Of a DNA stretch of 21,005 nucleotides, positions 16,451 to 21,005 are shown piece after piece. A program made the position numbers and the translations under genes. The stretch is from assembly GCF_001509475.1 (NCBI RefSeq), contig NZ_LLZG01000039.1, positions 1-21,005 on the forward strand. The letters are read 5' to 3'. Source of the DNA: Streptomyces regalis (GTDB lineage Bacteria > Actinomycetota > Actinomycetes > Streptomycetales > Streptomycetaceae). Position 1 is the first letter of the stretch. Each line of letters begins with the position of its first letter. Below the pieces are notes generated by a model that worked only from the letters and a program-made list of their open reading frames with translations, made no database searches and was not told where the DNA came from.

Positions 16451-17248
16451 CTACTCCTCCGGCTCCCAGGCGCGGAGCAGGTCGAGCAGCCCTGCGTCTC
16501 CGTCAACGTGCAAGGAGTCGGCGGGGATACGGTCGTACAAGTAGAGGACCAACTCACTGGCCGTGCCATGCATGGAGGCGCCGGCTGCGTCCGAGTCCTC
16601 CCCGGTCGCGGCAGTGGGCGCGGGGATGCGGGTGGAGCGTGCGCCGTCGCCGTCGACCGTGAGGCGCCAGGAGCGGCCCTCGGCGGTGTGGAAGTCGAAG
16701 GCCGTGGGCTTGTGCGGCCAGGCGCTGGGCGTCGCGACGCAGGTGAACAGGAACTCCTCGACACCGTCGAGTGCGACCTCGGCCGGCAGCGGCTGCGGGG
16801 CGCCCGCGGCGAGCTGGGCGTCGTAGGTGTGCACCGCGCTCTCCTGGACCCGGTGCCGGGCGACTCCGCCAGAGGTCCGCGGCGTCTGCAGGGCACTCCA
16901 CCACGCCCAGCAGCCGGCGTCCGGTCCTGCCTCGCGCAGGGCGCTCAGCAGAAGCTGCGTCGACGCGGCCAGCCAGGCCAGCAGGGCTTCACGCTCCCGC
17001 GGCACTTCCAGAGCGGCGCGCGCAGCGGTGGCCTCGGCCGGGGGAGCGTCGGCAGGCCCCGCGCCGACGATGGCGGCCCAGTAACGGTCTCCCCCACCCA
17101 GGTGCTTCACCAGGTCGAACAGCGTCCACCCGGGGCAGGTCGGCACCTGTGCGTCGAGACTGGGCGCGGCGGCGACCGCGGTGCGGAAGGCGGTCGACCG
17201 TTCATCGATCAGTCGCAGCAGGTCAGGGAACTCAAGATTCTTTTCCAC
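16451..17248 (-). CDS. Maleylpyruvate isomerase-family mycothiol-dependent (MDMPI) protein
   Basis: This 265-residue protein belongs to the DinB-like MDMPI family. The N-terminal four-helix bundle carries CPGWTLFDLVKHLGGGDRYW with H49, and RHRVQESAVHTYDAQ supplies E136 and H140; H...E-x3-H is the metal site of the founding mycothiol-dependent maleylpyruvate isomerase. A smaller C-terminal domain follows (about 165-265, TAFDFHTAEGRSWRLTVDGD). Most members have no known substrate; some act in metal- and thiol-dependent detoxification, using mycothiol as cofactor. GTG 17248 begins the family homology, but no strong ribosome site is visible. Two mycothiol-linked genes lie about 12 kb away on the other strand (mshA and the MshC-like gene). 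Confidence 0.88.
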   Translation of the reverse strand: MEKNLEFPDLLRLIDERSTAFRTAVAAAPSLDAQVPTCPGWTLFDLVKHLGGGDRYWAAIVGAGPADAPPAEATAARAALEVPREREALLAWLAASTQLLLSALREAGPDAGCWAWWSALQTPRTSGGVARHRVQESAVHTYDAQLAAGAPQPLPAEVALDGVEEFLFTCVATPSAWPHKPTAFDFHTAEGRSWRLTVDGDGARSTRIPAPTAATGEDSDAAGASMHGTASELVLYLYDRIPADSLHVDGDAGLLDLLRAWEPEE

Positions 17249-17510
17249 GCCGGATGTCTATCACCGTGCTCCGGTGGTCGGACAGCGATTTCACCTCGCC
17301 GCCGGTTGGCCATTGCGGACGCCGGGCACCTCGGCGACGTGACGTCCACCCGGTGCGCGCGGTCATGCTGCCGTTCTATGTGATGGACGCGGAGGTCACG
17401 ACGGCGGGGGAGGACCGGTCCGGTCGGGAGTTCATGTCACGCCAGGAGAACCGGCCGGGCCGGGTCCGGCGGGTTCGGCGCCGGCAGGGATGGGGTTCGG
17501 CCGGGACACT
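17249..17510. other. Intergenic stretch without a clear gene
   Basis: No supported gene is seen in these 262 bases. On the plus strand, positions 17362-17382 could encode VMLPFYV, which resembles the start of TerY-type vWA proteins, but the metal-site motif that should follow is absent. Confidence 0.5.
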
Positions 17511-17769
17511 TCAGGCCGCGGCGGACACCGGGGCGGATACCAGACCGGTGGCCGGACTTGCGGTCCTGATCCGCAGCGCGCGGACGTCGCGCACCGCGAG
17601 CATGGCGACGGTGCAACCGAGGATCACCACAGCGGCCCCGAGCAGTGTCGTGTGCACGCCGATCGCGGCGCTGAGCGGGCCGACGGTCGCTTGGGCGAGT
17701 GGGATGGCCACGAAGGAGCCGAGCGCGTCGTAGGAGTAGACGCGCCAGCCGGTCCTCGGGGATCTCCTG
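17511..17769 (-). pseudogene. C-terminal remnant of an MFS transporter
   Basis: The string YSYDALGSFVAIPLAQATVG, then LSAAIGVHTTLLGAAVVILG and AMLAVRDVRAL, is the last pair of membrane helices typical of major facilitator drug-efflux proteins (family form RVSSYDxLGSxxxxPLGxAxAGPLA). Just upstream the matching QEIPEDRLAR lies in another frame (from 17769), so a one-base frameshift separates the pieces. The usual ~400-residue protein is cut to about 85 codons, and nothing resembling the first ten helices is found further upstream. It is therefore a dead fragment, left by deletion or an insertion event. The stop codon at 17511-17513 appears to be the original one. Confidence 0.75.
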
Positions 17770-18223
17770 ACGTCGATGTCGAAGTCGTAGTGACCAGCGA
17801 ACGCGACCGCCTCCAGGTGGAGCGGGACCGCCTCACCGGGGGCGACGTGCCGCCGGACCCTACGGGGACGGGCGACTCCGGCCTTCGATGTACGCGCAAC
17901 CAAGTGGGGAATCGAGAGCGGGCCTGGCCGTTTTCGCAGATCCTCATCAGCCGTGGAGAACATCTGGAACACTCCCGACTGGCAACGTGCGTCGCTCGGC
18001 GGACGGACGCTGCCGTCCTGAGCATGTCCGCCGTGATCACGCTCCCGACACGCAACGGGTGCGAGGGCTTGACCACGGCTCGGGTCGGCGTAGAGCCGTG
18101 CGGCGCGCTGTGTCGCGAGCCATATGGCGTGCGGAATGGCACCGAGACCGAGACGCCTGCAGCGGCGGCTCTGCGCGACCGTAGTCGCCATTGGATCGCA
18201 GACGGTGTCGTTGCCCTTCCGGT
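17770..18223. other. Geneless stretch upstream of the MFS remnant
   Basis: About 450 bases with open frames on both strands but no recognisable protein family, no ribosome site in front of a credible start, and weaker third-position GC bias than the neighbours. It is probably decayed coding DNA belonging with the MFS remnant. No RNA gene is apparent. Confidence 0.5.
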
Positions 18224-18260
18224 GACCGTGCCGGACGGAGGGCCGGTGGTCGGCACGGTC
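18224..18260 (-). terminator. Hairpin directly after the dehydrogenase gene
   Basis: GACCGTGCCG (18224-18233) and CGGCACGGTC (18251-18260) form a perfect 10-bp stem with a 17-nt loop, starting at the base next to the stop codon of the minus-strand dehydrogenase gene. It is the likely terminator for that gene. Confidence 0.75.
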
Positions 18261-19274
18261 TCAGACGTTGTCGGGCACCATCGAGACCACGACCTTGCCG
18301 GCCTTGGTGCGGCCCTGCTCGACGTGCGCCATCGCCTCGAGCGTCTGGTCGAACGGGAAGGTGCTGTCGATGACCGGGCGAAGCTTCCCGCTGTCGTAGA
18401 GCGCCCCGAGTTTGCGCAGCTGGGAGCCGTTGGCCTGCATGAAGAAGAACTGGTAGCGCACGCCCAGCGCCTTGGCCTGCTTGCGGATCTTGCGACTGAG
18501 CGCGTTCATGACCAGGCCCAGGAAGGAGGGGGCACCGAGCTGCTTGGCGAAGCCGGCGTCCGGCGGGCCGACGACGCTGATGGCCAGGCCGCCGGGCTTC
18601 AGCACGGTCAGTGACTTCTCGAGGTTCGCTCCGCCCACGGCGTCCAGCGCCAAGTCGTAGCCGGACAGTACCTTCCGGAAGTCTTCCTTGGTGTAGTCGA
18701 CGACGACGTCGGCGCCGAGGTCCCTGACCAGCTTCTCGGTGTCGGTGTCCGTGGTCGTCGCCACGGTGGCGCCGAGGTGCTTGGCGAGCTGGATGACTGT
18801 CGAGCCGAGGCCGCCGGCGCCGGCGTGGATGAGCACCTTCTGCCCCGGCTTCACGTGGGCACGGTCGACGAGGATCTGCCAGGCGGCCAAGGCCACCAGC
18901 GGCACCGCGGCTGCCTCGTGGAGGGTGAGTGAGGCCGGCTTGGGCGCGACATCGTCCATGTCGATCGCGATGAACTCCGCGAAGGTGCCGATCCGCAGGT
19001 CGCGCGGCCGGGCGTAGACCTCGTCGCCGACTTTGAAGCCGTGTACGGCGGAGCCGACCCGCGTGACGACGCCGGCCACGTCGTGGCCGAGCACGAACGG
19101 AAGCTTGTACTTCAGGACCTGCTTCAACTCCCCGTTGCGGACCAGTTTGTCCAGCGGGTTGATACTCGCGGCGCTCACTCTGACCAGGACGTCGCGGTCC
19201 CCGACCTTGGGCTCGGGTACCTCTGCGGCGCGCACGCCGTCCTTGCCGTACTTCTCGACGACGAAGGCCTTCAT
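18261..19274 (-). CDS. Zinc-free NAD(P)H quinone oxidoreductase-type dehydrogenase (MDR family)
   Basis: This 337-residue enzyme has the medium-chain dehydrogenase layout: a GroES-like N-terminal domain with LPFVLGHDVAGVVTRVG (58-74) and a Rossmann domain with the nucleotide-binding AGAGGLGSTVIQLAKHLGA (151-169). The catalytic and structural zinc cysteines of alcohol dehydrogenases are absent, which places it with quinone oxidoreductase-like members that reduce quinones or enones with NADPH. ATG 19274 matches the family start (MKAFVVEKYG), with AAAGG a short distance upstream. It is divergent from the HxlR regulator, and such pairs usually form a redox- or electrophile-responsive switch (for example QorA/QorR of Corynebacterium). 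Substrate specificity cannot be read from sequence. Confidence 0.9.
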   Translation of the reverse strand: MKAFVVEKYGKDGVRAAEVPEPKVGDRDVLVRVSAASINPLDKLVRNGELKQVLKYKLPFVLGHDVAGVVTRVGSAVHGFKVGDEVYARPRDLRIGTFAEFIAIDMDDVAPKPASLTLHEAAAVPLVALAAWQILVDRAHVKPGQKVLIHAGAGGLGSTVIQLAKHLGATVATTTDTDTEKLVRDLGADVVVDYTKEDFRKVLSGYDLALDAVGGANLEKSLTVLKPGGLAISVVGPPDAGFAKQLGAPSFLGLVMNALSRKIRKQAKALGVRYQFFFMQANGSQLRKLGALYDSGKLRPVIDSTFPFDQTLEAMAHVEQGRTKAGKVVVSMVPDNV

Positions 19275-19396
19275 GCCGGCCGCCTTTCTGTCTGGGTGTT
19301 CCGGTGGTCGATGTGATTCTTCGCGCAGGTCCCCTGCCCCTGCGCGCCCGTTTCTCGCGTGCGGCCGGGTTGATGTGCTGGCCACGACGCTACTTC

Positions 19397-19420
19397 CTGA
19401 GTATAGAAAAGTAAACTCAG
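19397..19420. promoter_or_regulatory. Dyad in the divergent promoter region, likely HxlR operator
   Basis: CTGAGT (19397-19402) and ACTCAG (19415-19420) are perfect inverted arms around a 12-nt AT-rich core. On the minus strand TATACT (19405-19400) inside it resembles a -10 box for the dehydrogenase gene. HxlR-family dimers bind short dyads of this kind, so occupancy would block dehydrogenase transcription (inference). Confidence 0.6.
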
Positions 19421-19427
19421 GTGGGGT

Positions 19428-19433
19428 TAGGAT
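19428..19433 (+). promoter_or_regulatory. Probable -10 element of the HxlR gene (leaderless)
   Basis: TAGGAT ends 7 nt before ATG 19441, with no Shine-Dalgarno sequence between them, so the transcript probably begins at the start codon. The dyad at 19397-19420 lies immediately upstream and would cover the -35 region, which allows autorepression. Confidence 0.5.
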
Positions 19434-19440
19434 CACCCCC

Positions 19441-19950
19441 ATGGATGCGAGGACCGAAGCTCTTCAAGACGCCGGTATGGACTTCCGGCTCGACCGGGAC
19501 ACGTCCAACTGCTCGATCGCGCGGACCCTTGAGGTCGTGGGTGAGAAGTGGACGATCCTGATCCTGCGCGAGGTGTGGTATGGCTCGTCCCGGTTCGGTG
19601 ACTTCGAACGTGTCCTGGGCTGTCCTCGTAACCTTCTGGCGACGCGGCTCCGGATGCTGGTGGAGGAAGGGATCCTGGCGACCGAGACGTACAAGGAGCC
19701 CGGTTCGCGGAGTCGGCCGAAGTATGTGATCACGCCCAAGGGCGTGGATCTGGTGCCGGCCGTGATGGGGCTGCTGCAGTGGGGCGACCGCTATCGCGCC
19801 GACCCGGAGGGCCCGGCCGTGCTGGCGCGACACCGCGGATGCGGCGCGCACGTCGACGCCCAGATCCGCTGCGAACGGGGCCACGCCGTGCAGGCGGAAG
19901 ACATCGAAAGCGTCCCCGGCCCTGCATTTCGGATGAAGCTCGCCGGGTGA
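19441..19950 (+). CDS. HxlR-family transcriptional regulator
   Basis: This 169-residue winged-helix protein has the HxlR signature: SNCSIARTLEVVGEKWT (22-38) followed by ILILREVWYGSSRFGDFERV and LATRLRMLVEEGIL, the recognition helix. Cysteine 24, just before the first helix, is the position used for thiol- or quinone-sensing in YodB and QorR. Its C-terminal end is longer than the usual ~110-120 residues and holds C-x-C-like cysteines (RGCGAHVDAQIRCERGH, about 131-147) that could bind a metal. It probably represses itself and the divergent dehydrogenase through the dyad between them. A start at M13 would also fit the family, but the -10 box spacing favours ATG 19441. Confidence 0.92.
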   Translation: MDARTEALQDAGMDFRLDRDTSNCSIARTLEVVGEKWTILILREVWYGSSRFGDFERVLGCPRNLLATRLRMLVEEGILATETYKEPGSRSRPKYVITPKGVDLVPAVMGLLQWGDRYRADPEGPAVLARHRGCGAHVDAQIRCERGHAVQAEDIESVPGPAFRMKLAG

Positions 19951-20109
19951 GCTGAGCGCGGGTTGCGTCAGGTCGAGAGGTCGCAAACGTTCTGCACGAC
20001 CGCAACGCTCACAGCTTCGACAGGTGGGCCAATGGGTGCCGACGGACTACTCCGCAAGATCGGTTACGGGAAGTAGGTCCTTGCCGACGCATGGAAACCG
20101 ACCCCTGAC

Positions 20110-20145
20110 GGGCCCAATAGCCGCTTAACCACGTGGTGTTGGGCC
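20110..20145. terminator. Nested inverted repeat between convergent regulator genes
   Basis: GGCCCAA (20111-20117) pairs with TTGGGCC (20139-20145), and inside this loop ACCACGTGGT (20128-20137) is a perfect 10-bp palindrome. It sits between the ends of the HxlR (+) and TetR (-) genes, where a bidirectional terminator is expected. The inner palindrome could instead be a protein-binding site. Confidence 0.5.
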
Positions 20146-20177
20146 ACAGGCGTATAGCCCGTGTTCAGGATTCCGGG

Positions 20178-20744
20178 TCAAGGCCCGTGTGGTGCAGTCA
20201 GGGCTTTGTGGGTCGACTCCAGGATCTTCTCCGACAGTTCTGTGCCCGCCGTGGCCCGGGCAAGCAGGATCGCGCCGACCAGAGTGGCCACCATGGGAAG
20301 GCCGTCTTCGGCGTCGGCGGACAGCCACGAGGCGAATTCCTCGACCCCGGCTGCGTACGTTTCGCGCACCTCCCCAGCTGTGGACTCGCGAGCCATGTCC
20401 CCTGCGAATCCCGCGGTGGGACAGCCGGTGCCGGGCTGGTCGCGGTGCTCGGCCGACAGGTAGAAGTCGACGAGGGCGCCGCGCGCGGTGTCGTGATCGC
20501 CGTGGGCCGTATCGAACTCCGCCAGGAGTAGGTCAAGGTCCCCGAAAGCGGCTTGAGCCGCCTCGGCGATCAGGGCCTCTTTGGAGGGGAACTGCTTGTA
20601 GAAGCCGCCTGTGGTCAGCCCGATGGACTTCATCAGATCGGCGACGCTGATGCCGTTCACGCCGCGCTCTCGGAAGAGCTGGGAGGCCGCGGCGACCGCC
20701 CGCCTGCGGTTCTCGAGCGCTTGTGCTTGCGAAACGCGACTCAT
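20178..20744 (-). CDS. TetR/AcrR-family transcriptional regulator
   Basis: This 188-residue repressor has an N-terminal TetR helix-turn-helix: RRAVAAASQLFRERGVNG (14-31), ISVADLMKSIGLTTGGFYKQ (32-51) and FPSKEALIAEA. The remaining helical domain should bind a small ligand and dimerise; GCPTAGFAGDMA resembles the YcdC/AcrR-like subgroup. AGGTGA precedes ATG 20744. Upstream is a 19-bp palindrome suited to autoregulation. No transporter or enzyme gene is adjacent to show what it controls; the insertion sequence beyond 20909 may have separated it from its target. Confidence 0.92.
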   Translation of the reverse strand: MSRVSQAQALENRRRAVAAASQLFRERGVNGISVADLMKSIGLTTGGFYKQFPSKEALIAEAAQAAFGDLDLLLAEFDTAHGDHDTARGALVDFYLSAEHRDQPGTGCPTAGFAGDMARESTAGEVRETYAAGVEEFASWLSADAEDGLPMVATLVGAILLARATAGTELSEKILESTHKALTAPHGP

Positions 20745-20772
20745 CAGTCACCTGCCCACGTTAGATAGTAAA

Positions 20773-20791
20773 TCGCATCTATCGTATGCGA
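20773..20791. promoter_or_regulatory. Palindrome upstream of the TetR gene, likely operator
   Basis: TCGCATctatcgtATGCGA is a perfect 6-bp dyad with a 7-nt centre, about 30 bp upstream of the TetR start. A second inverted pair, GATAG (20764-20768) and CTATC (20779-20783), overlaps it. The region is AT-rich compared with its surroundings and probably holds the gene's promoter and operator. Confidence 0.55.
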
Positions 20792-20908
20792 AGTACCGAG
20801 TGTCCGACCGCGGCGCCCTCTTTCCGTACGGCTCTTTCTCGCTGTCGCATGGCGAGGAGTTCGTGGGCCCGTATCTCGTGGAGCCCATGCATAGCGGCTG
20901 ACGGAGCA

Positions 20909-20936
20909 TGAACCGCTCCGGGATCGGTGGAGGCTC
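20909..20936. repeat. Probable terminal inverted repeat of an IS3-like element
   Basis: The sequence begins TGAACCGCTCCGGGATCGG and lies directly after the stop of the transposase-like reading frame on the minus strand. IS3-family ends begin with TG and are rich in such CCG/CCC runs. It marks the element's inner boundary; the other end is outside the window. CGGAGC (20902-20907) and GCTCCG (20915-20920) form a hairpin across the boundary. Confidence 0.5.
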
Positions 20937-21005
20937 TATGCGTTGACTCCAGCCGCCGGTTGGGGCTGGTGTTGAGCGTAGTAGTTGGTCTCGTGCTCGT
21001 GGGGC
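20936..21005 (-). mobile_element. C-terminal end of an IS3-like transposase, truncated by window end
   Basis: The minus strand is open from the window edge to TAG at 20938-20936 and ends NYYAQHQPQPAAGVNA. This resembles the last residues of actinobacterial IS3-family OrfB integrases, which often finish with a YY-containing tail. Only 22 codons are visible, so the family call rests on this tail together with the terminal repeat right after the stop. Confidence 0.5.

Noticed and set aside
17490..18614. 374-residue plus-strand frame over the MFS remnant and dehydrogenase
   Set aside because: Half of it is antisense to the confirmed dehydrogenase, and the rest has no family match.

Overview
The window is very GC-rich DNA with strong G/C bias at third codon positions, GTG starts, 4-nt start/stop overlaps and several promoter-next-to-start (leaderless) arrangements. 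Together with mycothiol genes (mshA, an MDMPI-family protein), this points to a chromosomal segment of a Streptomyces or close relative.

Left part (1-7017, all + strand): the tail of glyA (serine hydroxymethyltransferase), a strong hairpin, then sdaA (iron-sulfur L-serine dehydratase). Next come a 16-bp tandem repeat and a decayed moaA. After it lie fdhD and mshA, coupled by a GTGA overlap. A degenerate cysteinyl-tRNA synthetase/MshC-like protein is coupled by ATGA to a SixA-type phosphatase, and a YigZ/IMPACT protein closes the block.

Central part (7019-16205, all - strand): an apparent eight-gene operon. In transcription order it holds a small 132-aa protein, a P-loop NTPase-like/HEAT protein with an altered Walker A, an SPFH-like protein with a disordered tail, a PP2C-type phosphatase, a Ser/Thr kinase, a von Willebrand A protein, an unknown 141-aa protein, and a membrane protein with two RanBP2-type zinc fingers. 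Several of these are translationally coupled. The kinase-PP2C-vWA core recalls the TerY-P triads and the NTP-dependent conflict/signalling systems described from comparative genomics, but this combination of partners is the most novel thing here. I infer a phospho-switch signalling or defence system; its trigger and output are not visible.

Right part (16451-21005): an MDMPI-family enzyme, an MFS transporter remnant in otherwise geneless DNA, a Zn-free quinone-oxidoreductase-type dehydrogenase divergent from an HxlR regulator with a dyad between them, a TetR regulator with a palindrome upstream, and at the very edge the end of an IS3-like insertion sequence. This end looks like accessory, decaying DNA, whereas the glyA-sdaA end is core metabolism.
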